From NCBI GenBank assembly GCA_903875445.1, contig CAIQWD010000056.1, positions 50,003 through 114,002 of the forward strand: a DNA stretch of 64,000 nucleotides, read 5' to 3'. The notes below the pieces were generated by a model. The model made no database searches. It saw only the letters and a program-made list of their open reading frames with translations, and was not told where the DNA came from. Every line of letters begins with the position of its first letter. Position 1 is the stretch's first letter. The translations under genes were made by a program, and so were the position numbers. Source of the DNA: an uncultured delta proteobacterium. Its GTDB lineage: Bacteria > Desulfobacterota > Desulfobulbia > Desulfobulbales > Desulfocapsaceae. Below are positions 36,213 to 46,070 of the stretch, one piece after another.

Positions 36213-36242
36213 TTGACCGGTCAGTATTTTTTTAGCTATAGT
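36213..36242 (+). promoter_or_regulatory. Sigma-70 promoter with palindromic operator
   Basis: TTGACC at 36213 and TATAGT at 36237 are separated by 18 bases, a good -35/-10 pair. The -35 overlaps the perfect palindrome TGACCGGTCA, the style of a TetR-type or similar repressor site. It lies in the 376-base AT-rich gap 35965-36340, where I see nothing else, and would start transcription near 36249. Confidence 0.55.
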
Positions 36243-36340
36243 AAGGGTTCTTTTGCGCAACGGTGCGACAATCAGTCGGGCCAGGCAACATACCCGAAAT
36301 TACCAATTCAACCACCTATAATTATTATAATTTAAACAAA

Positions 36341-36682
36341 ATGAAAGAGAACAAAGGTAAAAAAGTCCTTCTGGCGGAAAAACGCGAGCAGGCAATGATT
36401 GAAGGTATTCTCGAGGGCAGCCCGGATGGCATCGGTGTCGTAGTGGTTCGATTGGACTGTGGTTGCCGAAAGATGGCCGCCGTCTCCAAGGAAGGGGATC
36501 CGGCCTCAAAAATCATCATGTATCGGGATCAGGCGGAGACTATTTGCGCCAAGTGCAAAGAGGATAACGGCAGCTTCGTGCGCGTCACCGAGTCATTTAT
36601 TCATTGGGTAGAACCCGCCCCCAGCGAAAAACTCCAGCAGGAGATTAGTCTTAAGGTGCTCGGCTCCAATACCGCCAACTGA
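36341..36682 (+). CDS. Small protein with two Cys pairs, unknown function
   Basis: About 113 residues from ATG 36341 (MKENKGKKVLLAEKREQAM); the ORF track uses a GTG at 36263. Neither start has a strong ribosome binding site. The core shows VVVVRLDCGCRKMAAV and, 30 residues later, TICAKCKED, a four-Cys arrangement like a small zinc ribbon. It is transcribed from the promoter at 36213 and converges with the cobyrinate amidase gene. No family is recognised. Confidence 0.65.
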   Translation: MKENKGKKVLLAEKREQAMIEGILEGSPDGIGVVVVRLDCGCRKMAAVSKEGDPASKIIMYRDQAETICAKCKEDNGSFVRVTESFIHWVEPAPSEKLQQEISLKVLGSNTAN

Positions 36683-36689
36683 CCCTTCT

Positions 36690-38069
36690 TTATTTCCATC
36701 CTTTTTCCGGTCGGCGGCAACGTTGCACAAATTTTCCGGCCCATTCCGGTGTGCCATCGGCATGCACATGGGTATATAAGGCCAGGACATTGTTGTAGAC
36801 CAAGCCATCGCGACCATTGATAAAGCCGGTCCCTCTCTCCATCTTCAAAACCAATTGTTCCTCTGTTCCCCGCCACTCAAGAATTTTTGAATAGCGAAAT
36901 TCATGCCCTTTCACTTTCTCGCCCACACTATAAAAGGCATTCTCCCTCTCCACCCGAAAAGCCGTGTAGCCGTGCGCCTGCGGCTTTTTTGCCATGGCGA
37001 AACGCACGGGAAAGACGCCTGCCAAAGGGAATTCCTCGCCTTCCATCATAATTGAGGTACCGAGGTAGATCAGTCCGCCGCATTCGGCATAGATGGGCAT
37101 CCCCTGGTCCGCAGCCTTTTTAATCGATAGACGAAACCCGGTGTTGGCCGCCAGCTCCCTGGCCCCGGTCTCCGGAAAACCGCCGCCGATATACAAACCA
37201 TCAATGGCCGGAAGACCTTCATCCTGCATGGCATTGATGTATATAAGCTCGGCACCCGCCCGTTCCAAGGCCTCGAGGTTTTCCGAATAATAAAACTGGA
37301 AGGCCGCATCCTGGAGAACACCGATTCGCACCAAAGACTGCGGTGCCGGACCTTGACCTGCATCGGTCGCTGCCGTATCCGCCAGCGGAGCCATAAGTTC
37401 CGTAAATCGGCTAAGGTCGATATTGGTTGTGACCAGATGGGCGAGATAGGTCAGGGCCTCCCCACTGTTCCCGTATTCCTGATGAGGGATCATACCCAGA
37501 TGGCGCATGGGAAAGATATCCCTTTTCAATCGCGGCACCGACCCAAGTACCGGAATGCCGGTGTATTTTTCCACCGCCTCGGTGATCAGCAAACGCTGGC
37601 GCTCGGTGGCAATCTGATTGAGGATAACGCCCCGGATATCCAACCGCTCATCAAACTTCTGACAGCCGAGGACCAAGGCGGCGACCGTCCGGGTGGTCTT
37701 GGTGCAATCGACCACCAGAATGACCGGCAGCCCCAGAGTCAAGGCCAGATCGGCTGTGGAATAGCCGCCGGCGGCATTCACCCCGTCAAACAAGCCTCGG
37801 TTGCCTTCGACAATGACCCTCTCGGCCGCAGCCGACCGACGAGCGAAGGAATCGATAACGGCAGCTTGCGACATCAGATAAGGATCAAGATTATAGCACT
37901 TCCGCCCGGCGGCCAGCTGCAGCCAGCCGGCATCTATATAGTCCGGCCCCTTTTTAAAAGGTACGACCGTATAGCCCTGACGCGCCAATGCGGCGGTGAT
38001 TCCCACGGCAACAACACTCTTTCCCGATCCCCCGGCAAGGCCGGCGATTACCACTCCTCTTTTCTGCAT
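36690..38069 (-). CDS. cbiA: Cobyrinate a,c-diamide synthase-type amidase
   Basis: Amidotransferase of 459 residues. The N-terminal P-loop domain has AGLAGGSGKSVVAVGI and FKKGPDYIDAGW. The C-terminal class I glutaminase domain has IGGGFPETGARELA, the catalytic Cys in YAECGGLIYLG, and the family's conserved GHEFRYSKI. CbiA amidates the a and c side chains of cobyrinate in B12 synthesis. In sulfate reducers a paralogue, DsrN, amidates siroheme for dissimilatory sulfite reductase, and by sequence alone I cannot separate the two. No other cobalamin or dsr gene lies nearby. It sits downstream of a promoter-like gap and converges with 36341-36682. Confidence 0.88.
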   Translation of the reverse strand: MQKRGVVIAGLAGGSGKSVVAVGITAALARQGYTVVPFKKGPDYIDAGWLQLAAGRKCYNLDPYLMSQAAVIDSFARRSAAAERVIVEGNRGLFDGVNAAGGYSTADLALTLGLPVILVVDCTKTTRTVAALVLGCQKFDERLDIRGVILNQIATERQRLLITEAVEKYTGIPVLGSVPRLKRDIFPMRHLGMIPHQEYGNSGEALTYLAHLVTTNIDLSRFTELMAPLADTAATDAGQGPAPQSLVRIGVLQDAAFQFYYSENLEALERAGAELIYINAMQDEGLPAIDGLYIGGGFPETGARELAANTGFRLSIKKAADQGMPIYAECGGLIYLGTSIMMEGEEFPLAGVFPVRFAMAKKPQAHGYTAFRVERENAFYSVGEKVKGHEFRYSKILEWRGTEEQLVLKMERGTGFINGRDGLVYNNVLALYTHVHADGTPEWAGKFVQRCRRPEKGWK

Positions 38070-38142
38070 TACCAGCTATATCCTTTTTTAATCTCAAGCC
38101 AGTGGACAACCCGGCGCAACACCGGGCAGCCCCCCATTTTTC

Positions 38143-38814
38143 TCAATGCCCGGCCTTATTATATTGCCCCCAAGCCTCGGCGTAAAGCGCGTTCAGCCGT
38201 TGTTCAAGAAGCAGCCGGTATTCCTCGATACCGTCCGCCTTGAGGTCGGCCGGGACAAAAATCGCTTCCCCATAATAATATTCGATCCGGGAGAACGGTT
38301 TGGGAATAACCGTCTTATCCCAGGAATGCACAGTGAAATACCGTTCGGCCGACCACACCATGGGCAACACCGGGGCCCCGCTCCGGGAGGCGAGAAGAAT
38401 CGCCCCCGGCTGGGCGATTCTCGGTGGCCCCTGGGAACCGTCGGCGACCAAAGCGCAGTTGTCGCCACTGCGGATTGCCCGGAACAGGGCCTTCAGCCCC
38501 TCGGTCCCTTTGTTATTCCGTGAACCGCGCGCTGCCGTATAGCCGAATTGCTTCGCCAGCCTGGCAATATATTCCCCGTCCCTGCTGGCACTGACCATCG
38601 CGGTAACCCGATAGTCGCGAACAAAATAGAAAAAATAGATAATCGAATAGTGCCAGAAAGAGGCAATAACCGGCTTCCCGGTTTTCTTCGGATCGGGAAA
38701 ATCATGGGGGATATGGACCCGCACCCGGCAGGTAGAAAACCATAGCCGCATGATGAGGGCAAGAGTGACGGGCACCACCCGCAGCAGTATACTGTTCAAC
38801 ACCCCTTCGGTCAT
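38143..38814 (-). CDS. DUF374 lysophospholipid acyltransferase family protein
   Basis: Protein of 223 residues. The N-terminal hydrophobic segment ([18 protein letters not shown]) anchors it to the inner membrane. The family fingerprint includes [19 protein letters not shown] (the HX4D-like region with His), [15 protein letters not shown], and [28 protein letters not shown], which is characteristic of DUF374 (LpxL/PlsC-like acyltransferases). It may add acyl groups to lipid A or phospholipid precursors. Its start overlaps the stop of uvrB by four bases (ATGA), so it is co-translated with uvrB. Confidence 0.85.
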   Translation of the reverse strand: MTEGVLNSILLRVVPVTLALIMRLWFSTCRVRVHIPHDFPDPKKTGKPVIASFWHYSIIYFFYFVRDYRVTAMVSASRDGEYIARLAKQFGYTAARGSRNNKGTEGLKALFRAIRSGDNCALVADGSQGPPRIAQPGAILLASRSGAPVLPMVWSAERYFTVHSWDKTVIPKPFSRIEYYYGEAIFVPADLKADGIEEYRLLLEQRLNALYAEAWGQYNKAGH

Positions 38815-40829
38815 CCGAGTTCAATCTCCATAAGACGAATTTTCTTGATACGGTCGCGCAATGCGGCCGCCTGTTCAAAGGCCAATTCCTTGGCGGCGGT
38901 ACGCATTTCTACTTCCAGTTTGCGAATCTCTTTCTCCAGATCTTTGATGGAAGAGAAAAAAGGAACGTCCTCTGCCGTAGCAAGCAAGTGTTGCTGGTAA
39001 TCTTCAACAAGATACCCAGAATTTTTGAGGTGTTGCTGCATGGAATCCTTGACCGAGGAGATAATGGTCTTGGGCTCGATGCCGTGTTGCCGGTTGTAGG
39101 CTTCCTGGATTTTTCGTCGCCGCTCGGTCTCCTCAATGGTGTACCGCATGGAGCCGGTAACGACATCGGCGTACATGATCACCATGCCCTCGGAGTTGCG
39201 CGCCGCTCGGCCACAGGTCTGGATAAGCGAGCGCTCGGAACGAAGAAAACCTTCCTTGTCGGCGTCGAGAATGGCCACCAGCGACACCTCCGGAATATCC
39301 AAGCCTTCCCGCAGCAGGTTGATGCCGATAAGGACGTCGAATTCTCCTTTGCGCAGATCGCGAATAAGTTCGACCCGCTCAAGGGTTTTAATATCTGAGT
39401 GCAGGTAACGGACCCGAATGCCCAGTTTTTCATAATAGTCAGTGAGATCCTCGGCCATGCGCTTGGTCAGGGTCGTCACCAGCACCGCCTCGCCGCGATC
39501 GGCGCGGAGGCGAATTTCTTCAAGCAGATCATCGACCTGACTGGTGGCCGGTCGGACTTCAATGCGCGGATCGAGGAGCCCGGTCGGGCGGATCACCTGT
39601 TCGACAACCCGGCCCTGCGCCTGCTCCAGTTCATAGCTGCCGGGGGTTGCGGAAACGTATACCACCTGGTTGATGCGCCCGACAAATTCATCAAAGCGTA
39701 AGGGCCGGTTATCGAGGGCGGACGGCAGGCGAAAACCGTAATCCACCAAGGTCTGTTTCCGCGACCGATCACCGTTGTACATGCCGTTCAGTTGGCCAAT
39801 GGCTATGTGGCTTTCATCGATAAAAATGAGGTAATCCTCGGGAAAATAGTCGAGAAGGTTGGGGGGCGGGGCACCCGGTTTCTTGCCGGTCAGATGCCGA
39901 CTGTAGTTTTCGATGCCGTTGCAATAGCCCAGCTCGTGGATCATTTCCAGATCGAACATGGTTCGCTGTTCGAGCCGTTGCGCCTCGACCAGTCGATTGC
40001 CCTGATGAAAATCCTCAAGCCGCAGCCGCAGTTCGTCCTTGATCGTCGCACAGGCTGTTTGCAAACGATCCTTTGAGGTGACGAAGTGACTGCCGGGAAA
40101 GACCGAATATTCCTGGAGCCGCTCAACAACTACCCCGCGCAGGGGATCGAGAATCGCCAAGGCCTCGATTGTGTCGCCGAAAAACTCGACACGAATCGAC
40201 CGGTCTTCTTCATGCACCGGAAAAATATCGAGTACGTCACCACGCACCCGGAAGGTGCCGCGGTGAAACGACATGTCATTGCGCTCATATTGCATGAAGA
40301 CCAGGCGGCGTTGCACCTCCTCGACCGGATACTCATCTCCGACCCGCAGGAAAAGGTGCATATTCTTATATTCGTCCGGCGAACCGAGGCCATAGATGCA
40401 GGACACCGAGGCGACAATCAGGACATCCTTGCGGGTCAAGAGAGACCGGGTTGCCGAGTGGCGCATCTTATCGATGGCCTCATTTATCGACGAATCCTTT
40501 TCGATATAGCTGTCGGATTGGGGGATATAGGCCTCCGGCTGGTAATAGTCGTAGTAGGAGACAAAATACTCAACCGCATTGTGGGGAAAGAGTTCCTTGA
40601 ATTCACTGAAGAGTTGCGCGGCCAGGGTCTTGTTGGGGGCAATCACCAGGGATGGTCGCTGCACCTTGGCGATGACGTTGGCGATGGTAAAGGTCTTGCC
40701 GGAGCCGGTAACCCCGAGAAGCACCTGGCCGGGAAGTCCGGCCCTGATGCCGTCGGCCAGCATTTCAATGGCAGCGGGCTGGTCGCCGGCCGGCTTGAAT
40801 TCTGTTATAAGTTGAAAGGGAACGTCCAT
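38811..40829 (-). CDS. uvrB: Excinuclease ABC subunit B
   Basis: DNA repair helicase-like subunit of 672 residues, working with UvrA and UvrC in nucleotide excision repair. Walker A is GVTGSGKT (about residues 40-47). The beta-hairpin region ([25 protein letters not shown]) and the C-terminal UVR motif ([16 protein letters not shown] region) are present. Standard length. The acyltransferase gene follows with an ATGA overlap. Confidence 0.98.
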   Translation of the reverse strand: MDVPFQLITEFKPAGDQPAAIEMLADGIRAGLPGQVLLGVTGSGKTFTIANVIAKVQRPSLVIAPNKTLAAQLFSEFKELFPHNAVEYFVSYYDYYQPEAYIPQSDSYIEKDSSINEAIDKMRHSATRSLLTRKDVLIVASVSCIYGLGSPDEYKNMHLFLRVGDEYPVEEVQRRLVFMQYERNDMSFHRGTFRVRGDVLDIFPVHEEDRSIRVEFFGDTIEALAILDPLRGVVVERLQEYSVFPGSHFVTSKDRLQTACATIKDELRLRLEDFHQGNRLVEAQRLEQRTMFDLEMIHELGYCNGIENYSRHLTGKKPGAPPPNLLDYFPEDYLIFIDESHIAIGQLNGMYNGDRSRKQTLVDYGFRLPSALDNRPLRFDEFVGRINQVVYVSATPGSYELEQAQGRVVEQVIRPTGLLDPRIEVRPATSQVDDLLEEIRLRADRGEAVLVTTLTKRMAEDLTDYYEKLGIRVRYLHSDIKTLERVELIRDLRKGEFDVLIGINLLREGLDIPEVSLVAILDADKEGFLRSERSLIQTCGRAARNSEGMVIMYADVVTGSMRYTIEETERRRKIQEAYNRQHGIEPKTIISSVKDSMQQHLKNSGYLVEDYQQHLLATAEDVPFFSSIKDLEKEIRKLEVEMRTAAKELAFEQAAALRDRIKKIRLMEIELG

Positions 40830-41002
40830 AAAATTCTCTCGTGGTTGAACCTCTGCGCCGCGCCCATACTAACAAAAGGTCACGGGTAAATCCACATCTC
40901 TGCACATCGCCCAAGAAAGAAGAATAATCATGGCTCGGGAAAACTTAGGGTGGAAAAGTATTTTAACAGAAACAAATCAGGAAAATGGCCAGTGCGGTAT
41001 AA

Positions 41003-42835
41003 TCATCTTGCCGCGGGCGGGTCAAGGGTTGCTGCCCGGCTGATTGGGATATGGATAGTGAAAACAGTGCCTTTGCCTTCTTCGCTCACAAAGGTGAGTG
41101 TTCCACCCAGTCCCATTATGCTCCCGTAGGCCACCGATAAGCCAAGCCCTTTGCCTTCCACTTCCGGCTTGGTTGAGAAAAACGGCTCAAAAATGAAGTC
41201 CTGATGCTCTTTTTTGATACCTCCTCCAGTGTCACTTATCAAGACCCGGAGGAAATCCCCTTCCAGGGCGGTGGAGATGTGCAGGATTCCGCCGCTTTTT
41301 GCCATGCTCTCGGCAGCATTAATCACTATATTTCGCAGTACCACGGACAACTTGCCTTTATTACCGACAATTCCCCGGGTATTTTCTGGAAACTCACAGA
41401 AGGTATTTATTTTGTGAGTAGCAAATAAGGGCTCGACATCTTCCAAAACAGCCGTAATGATCTGCGTAACTTCGACAATTTCTTCCCTGGCCGGGGTCTG
41501 CCGGTCCAGTCGCTGAATCTCCCTGACCATACTTCGCATCCTCTCGCATTCGCCGTGGGCAAGCTCCAGCAGATATTTATCATTTTCAGAAAAAGTAATG
41601 CGGTCACAAATATCCCGTAACACTGAGCGCACGCCAAAAAGAGGGTTGCCGAATTCATGGGCAAAGCTCGCCGATAGTCGACCGACAGCCTCCATCTTCT
41701 TGGCATTGATCATTTCGTTCTGCAGAGCGATTTCGCAGGACACTTCTCTCGATACCGAGATCAGGTTTACCACCTCTTTCCTGTCATCAAATACCGGCGA
41801 GATCACCGAAAAAAACTTCAACGGTTTCCCCCACTTCGACCTGGTTTCCAAGATGCCTTCCCACTGCTGCCCCTTACGAAGACTGTCTTTGACAGGAGCG
41901 AGGTCTGCATCACCTTCGGGAAATCTGCCATCCACCAGAAAAATCGACTGGTCGACCAATTCCTCTCGGGTAAATCCGGTTAAACGCTCGGTGCCGCTGT
42001 TGGCATAGTGAATGCGATGATCACTATCGGCTATTATGATCATCACCGGCACCTGCTCGATTGCCTGGCTCAACAGTTCCCGATCCCGACGCAATTGTCG
42101 TTTTTCGCTGTTATCATTAATGAAAAGCAAGGCTCCGGAGACCTCTCCGGCCTTGAAAACCGGATAGGCACGGATTGCCACGAAGAGATTTTTTCCGAAT
42201 GGCAAGGAGATGAAACCGTCTTCACACTGCAAAGCCAGGCCCTTGGTCATCGCCTGGCGGATGAGGTCTTGACCATCAACCTGATGCGGGTTTTTATAAT
42301 CCGAATGGTTAAAAAGGGTATGCAACTCTTTGCCGATTACCGCCTCATAATCTTTCTGCGCCAATAACTGCAGACAAGCGTCATTGGCAAAGGTACAGAT
42401 ACCATCCCGGTCGACCCCTATGATCGCCTCTTCCGTGGAATCGAAAAACAGCAACAGTCGCTGCTCGTTTCCGGCCAGGGTCTTGTAGGCCCCGCGCGCC
42501 CGCGCCAAGGTGGTGTTAAGCCCGGACACAACAGCATCAAGTTCATCATCTCCTTCGCAACTCTTGCGACTTAGGATCAGGGCAGATTCGGGGTCGGAGA
42601 AGTCGAGACGAGCAATTTGCCTTGCCAGGGATTCAAGGTGCCTGGTAACAAAAAAATAAAACAGAACAAGTGCACACCCGGCGATGAGAAATATGCTGAT
42701 TCCGTTGGCCAGTAAATCTCTCCGGAAATCGCCATACATCTGAGCTACGGTTCCGGCAATGGTCACCATGGAGCTCAGCAACACCAGCCATAAAGCCAAT
42801 TTCAGGGTTACCCCGTGGAACAATTTTTGTGTCAT
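41003..42835 (-). CDS. Membrane PAS-domain histidine kinase
   Basis: About 611 residues from ATG 42835 (MTQKLFHGVTLKLALWLVLL); the ORF-track start at 42943 is an alternative, and the ribosome binding sites are weak. Two membrane segments flank a short periplasmic piece (LWLVLLSSMVTIAG and FLIAGCALVLFYFFVT). Next come a HAMP-like linker, two PAS folds (LFFDSTEEAIIGVDRDGICTFAND and PVMIIIADSDHRIHYANSGTERLTGF), HisKA with His in SASFAHEFGNPLFGVRSVLRDI, and HATPase (ISDTGGGIKKEHQDF, GKGLGLSVAYG). No response regulator gene is adjacent, so it is an orphan kinase. GNPLFGV differs from the common NPL core, but the His is present. Confidence 0.9.
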   Translation of the reverse strand: MTQKLFHGVTLKLALWLVLLSSMVTIAGTVAQMYGDFRRDLLANGISIFLIAGCALVLFYFFVTRHLESLARQIARLDFSDPESALILSRKSCEGDDELDAVVSGLNTTLARARGAYKTLAGNEQRLLLFFDSTEEAIIGVDRDGICTFANDACLQLLAQKDYEAVIGKELHTLFNHSDYKNPHQVDGQDLIRQAMTKGLALQCEDGFISLPFGKNLFVAIRAYPVFKAGEVSGALLFINDNSEKRQLRRDRELLSQAIEQVPVMIIIADSDHRIHYANSGTERLTGFTREELVDQSIFLVDGRFPEGDADLAPVKDSLRKGQQWEGILETRSKWGKPLKFFSVISPVFDDRKEVVNLISVSREVSCEIALQNEMINAKKMEAVGRLSASFAHEFGNPLFGVRSVLRDICDRITFSENDKYLLELAHGECERMRSMVREIQRLDRQTPAREEIVEVTQIITAVLEDVEPLFATHKINTFCEFPENTRGIVGNKGKLSVVLRNIVINAAESMAKSGGILHISTALEGDFLRVLISDTGGGIKKEHQDFIFEPFFSTKPEVEGKGLGLSVAYGSIMGLGGTLTFVSEEGKGTVFTIHIPISRAATLDPPAAR

Positions 42836-43006
42836 ACCGTGAGCCAAAGCAGCCGTCGGCGAGATAAGGATGAAAATCGAAAAAAACCTGCCATAATTAT
42901 TGAAGAATTCACATGAATTACTGCTTTTCCGGAAAAAAAACAAGCTGACAGGAATACCCTCTCGGCAACTGAGTATTTTTGCCTATTGACAGCGAAGGAC
43001 AAAGGT

Positions 43007-43228
43007 CTATGCCGGCTTGCTTGTCGGATATTCACCCACCTCCCAGGAAATACAGTCTTCGGGACAATTCTTTATTGCCTCATTGACCAGATCCTCAGGA
43101 TATTCCTCCTGTTCGATCACTTCCATCATCCCGGTGGACGGATTATAACAAAACACTGTGGGGGCAATTTCGATACAGCCTTTACATTCGGTACATCTGC
43201 CAAGATCGATTGATGGAAATTTTTTCAT
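43007..43228 (-). CDS. Single-cluster [4Fe-4S] ferredoxin
   Basis: About 73 residues from ATG 43228 (MKKFPSIDLGRCTECKGC), with GGAG about 10 bases upstream. The motif is C-T-E-C-K-G-C then, later, NCPEDCI, a small one-cluster ferredoxin with cysteines at CxxCxxC and a distal Cys. It is divergent from the flavodiiron protein gene at 43363 and shares a 134-base promoter region with it, so both may serve the same redox response. Partner proteins are unknown. Confidence 0.85.
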   Translation of the reverse strand: MKKFPSIDLGRCTECKGCIEIAPTVFCYNPSTGMMEVIEQEEYPEDLVNEAIKNCPEDCISWEVGEYPTSKPA

Positions 43229-43362
43229 TAATAGGGTCTCCTCACGTCGCAGAAAATTCACAAATGGATATCCTCCTATTGTAATACGTTTTCCTGTCCA
43301 TTATCATATAGACCATGTTTTTTATTCTAAGGGACTAACAATACTCTCATGATGGAGCCACA

Positions 43363-44568
43363 ATGAGCACAAGTGAACTTGCCAAAGGAATTTACTGGGT
43401 TGGAGCTATAGACTGGGATCAACGGGATTTCCACGGATATTCAACTTACCGGGGAACCACCTACAACGCCTTTCTCATTATCGATGAAAAAGTAACCCTC
43501 TTCGATACCGTGAAAAGTTCCCATACCGATGAAATGTTACAAAACATCAGGAAGATAATTGACCCTGCTAAAATTGATTACATTGTCGTCAACCATGTCG
43601 AAATGGACCATTCCGGGGCTCTGCCGACGATGATGGACCTCGTCAAACCGGAAAAACTCATCTGTTCACCAATGGGCCAAAAAGCCATCATAGACCACTT
43701 CCACCGTGAAGACTGGCCTTTCGAGGTTGTGAAATCAGGCAGCGAAATCAGCCTCGGGAAACGGACCATACAGTTTCTCGAGACCAGGATGCTGCACTGG
43801 CCCGATTCGATGTTCAGTTTTATCAAAGAAGACGGCATTCTCTTTTCAAGCGATGCCTTCGGCCAGCATTACGCCACCAGCGAACGGTTCGATGACCAGG
43901 TGGACATGTCCGAGGTCATGCATGAAAGTGCCAAATACTACGCCAACATCCTCTACCTTTACTCCCCGCTAATTAAAAAACTGTTGGCGACGGTCAGTTC
44001 CATGAACCTTGATATCAAAATGATTGCGCCGGACCATGGGATTATTTGGCGGACGCACCTGAACAAAATCCTTGAGGCATACGACCACTGGAGTCGCAAC
44101 GAGGCAGGGAAAAAGGTTCTGGTTATCTATGACTCGATGTGGCATTCGACCGAAAGTATGGCCCACTCCGTCGAAGCCGGACTGCGAGAAACCGGTGTAA
44201 GCACCAAGCTTATTAACCTCAAGGTCCATCACCGCAGCGATGTCATGACCGAGGTGCTCGGAGCCAAGGCAGTGATTCTTGGGTCTTCAACCCTCAATAA
44301 CGGCCTGCTGCCGCGTATGGCAGGGTTCCTTATGTATATGCGAGGACTGAAACCCACCAACAAGTTCGGGGCAGCCTTCGGCTCCTATGGCTGGAGCGGA
44401 GAGGCGGTCGGTTTGATGAACGCGGCCCTGGAGGACATGCGAATCGATGTCATTGAGGAAGGGTTGCGCCTGAAATATGTGCCGAGCGACCAACAGCTGG
44501 AAGAATGTGTGGCAATGGGCCGAAGAATCGGCAAACGGGTCGTTGAGAGTCTGGCGGAACAGGAATAA
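43363..44568 (+). CDS. Flavodiiron protein (oxygen or NO reductase)
   Basis: FprA-type flavoprotein of 401 residues that reduces oxygen to water or NO to nitrous oxide, protecting anaerobes. The metallo-beta-lactamase-like domain carries the diiron ligands H78-x-E80-x-D82-H83 (HVEMDHSG), H145 (LHWPD), D164 and H225 (APDHGIIW). The flavodoxin domain begins near 252 (KKVLVIYDSMWHSTESMA). Length and ligands are complete. It begins an operon with an unknown protein six bases downstream. Confidence 0.95.
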   Translation: MSTSELAKGIYWVGAIDWDQRDFHGYSTYRGTTYNAFLIIDEKVTLFDTVKSSHTDEMLQNIRKIIDPAKIDYIVVNHVEMDHSGALPTMMDLVKPEKLICSPMGQKAIIDHFHREDWPFEVVKSGSEISLGKRTIQFLETRMLHWPDSMFSFIKEDGILFSSDAFGQHYATSERFDDQVDMSEVMHESAKYYANILYLYSPLIKKLLATVSSMNLDIKMIAPDHGIIWRTHLNKILEAYDHWSRNEAGKKVLVIYDSMWHSTESMAHSVEAGLRETGVSTKLINLKVHHRSDVMTEVLGAKAVILGSSTLNNGLLPRMAGFLMYMRGLKPTNKFGAAFGSYGWSGEAVGLMNAALEDMRIDVIEEGLRLKYVPSDQQLEECVAMGRRIGKRVVESLAEQE

Positions 44569-44574
44569 AGTATC

Positions 44575-45057
44575 ATGGAAAGGCTTTCCCAGCATAAGGT
44601 TCTCCTCGCAGGGGAGTCGTTCGAGCATTGCTGCGACCAGCTGCACAGGTTTTTCGACCTCACCTCCCTGGTGATCTATGACTGCATCGAGACCCGGAAG
44701 GAGCACTCTTTTTCCGGCCTCGATGGCACATTCTTCACCCGTATTGCGGCAGCGGAAAAACGTAACCGCAAAATGATTGCAGATCTGCTTGCCGAGCTTG
44801 AAAAAGCCGGCATCGAAAAAACAGGTGACCTGCGACACATCCCCCAGGGCTATTTGAGTAAGACCCTGCATATTCTCAGCCATTTTCTCGACGGCTTCAT
44901 CGGCATCGACTCCTATTTTTATAATATCCTCGACGACAGCCACTGGCTGCCACCCCAGACTCTCCGGGCGATTCAGGAAAATCCGGCCCACTACTGGCTG
45001 ATTCATATCGACTGCTACTCGGCTACCCCGGAAGAAGCCGGTCTCCTGCACTTTTAG
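44575..45057 (+). CDS. Conserved-looking protein linked to the flavodiiron gene, unknown function
   Basis: Soluble, mostly helical protein of 160 residues. Features include paired HCC near residue 18 (SFEHCCDQLHRFFDL), YDCIETRKEHSFSGL, and a C-terminal YWLIHIDCYSATPEE. No known domain was recognised. It starts six bases after the flavodiiron gene and has a ribosome binding site (AGGA), so co-expression is certain enough to suggest a role in oxygen or NO detoxification, or in maturation of the diiron enzyme. That role is inference. Confidence 0.75.
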   Translation: MERLSQHKVLLAGESFEHCCDQLHRFFDLTSLVIYDCIETRKEHSFSGLDGTFFTRIAAAEKRNRKMIADLLAELEKAGIEKTGDLRHIPQGYLSKTLHILSHFLDGFIGIDSYFYNILDDSHWLPPQTLRAIQENPAHYWLIHIDCYSATPEEAGLLHF

Positions 45058-45107
45058 AAATTCCATTCCTTTGAAACACGACGGCACAGGCTTTCCACTG
45101 AACGAAT

Positions 45108-45905
45108 ATGGTAACAATTTACCATGATTATCAAGACGAACCGGCTGATGTGTTCCTGCGTCTGCCGGAAGAACTTGCCGCCGGTCTCTATGCCCTTGAG
45201 ATGGAAAACTTCTCGGAAGACTGTGTCTTCTTCGACAAGGTGCTCCCCGAACACGGCGCAGTTCTGGAAATGGGTTGCGGCACCGGCCGGGTCGCCCGTT
45301 ATTTGGGGAAAATGAGCCGACCGGTCACCGGCATCGACATATCCCTGTCGATGCTCCGACTGGCGATGCAGCACCAAAGCCCCTATTGTTCTTTCGTCTG
45401 TATGGACATGCTGGCACCCGCCTTTCGCCAACCTTTTGCTGCCATCCTCATTCCCTACAATACCTTGAACCTGCTGCCGACTGAAGAGAAAATCCGCCGC
45501 TGCCTGCTTGGCTGCAAGGCTCATCTCCGCAGGGAAGGCACCCTTATCGTCCAGCTTTTCATTCCCACCGAGGATTTTCTCGGCAAGGATCGTACCACCT
45601 TCCAGTTTCAGATGTTTGATCGTCAGGGCGGCGGCCGGATCATCAAGGAGATTCTCAAAAAATATCTGCCGGATTCACAAACCGTGCAATTGGAAGAACG
45701 TTTTCGCATCCGTCCCATGCAGGCGGGGCTGCCGAACGAGGATTACCATACCATCACGGCCATCGCCGGGTTCCCCCTCGAAAAATGGCTCACCCTCTTT
45801 ACCGAAGCGAACTTCGAACCGCAACATATTTGGGGGAATTACAACAATGCGACCTATGCTGGGTCAGCATCCTCATGTTGTCTGCTTGTCCTCAAACAGC
45901 AATAA
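45108..45905 (+). CDS. Class I SAM-dependent methyltransferase
   Basis: Cytoplasmic methyltransferase of 265 residues. Motif I is AVLEMGCGTGRVARYLG, motif II GIDISLSMLRLA, motif IV LIPYNTLNLLPTEEKIRRCL, and the fold then ends in the usual beta strands. The substrate is unknown. It follows the flavodiiron-linked gene by 50 bases on the same strand and could be the third gene of that operon, or be independent. Confidence 0.88.
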   Translation: MVTIYHDYQDEPADVFLRLPEELAAGLYALEMENFSEDCVFFDKVLPEHGAVLEMGCGTGRVARYLGKMSRPVTGIDISLSMLRLAMQHQSPYCSFVCMDMLAPAFRQPFAAILIPYNTLNLLPTEEKIRRCLLGCKAHLRREGTLIVQLFIPTEDFLGKDRTTFQFQMFDRQGGGRIIKEILKKYLPDSQTVQLEERFRIRPMQAGLPNEDYHTITAIAGFPLEKWLTLFTEANFEPQHIWGNYNNATYAGSASSCCLLVLKQQ

Positions 45906-45925
45906 TTTTCAAAAATATTTTATTC

Positions 45926-45939
45926 TTGACCTACATCAA
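45926..45939 (+). promoter_or_regulatory. HcpR/FNR-like operator upstream of hcp
   Basis: TTGACCTACATCAA fits the CRP/FNR-family pattern TTGA-N6-TCAA. The longer stretch CTTGACCTACATCAAAGATC recurs almost unchanged at 47788. A -10-like TAGGGT is placed about 20 bases downstream, consistent with class II activation. HcpR regulating hcp in anaerobes is established; assignment here is by pattern. Confidence 0.75.
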
Positions 45940-46070
45940 AGATCCTGAGACACTCTTAGGGTACTCTCCCTCTTAATCCCGATAGACAAAAAGGGATCCC
46001 CCGAAACAACAGCCCGTACAACCACCGTATTCGCCCGGCGAATACCCAACCTAGTCACAGGAGAGAAAAA

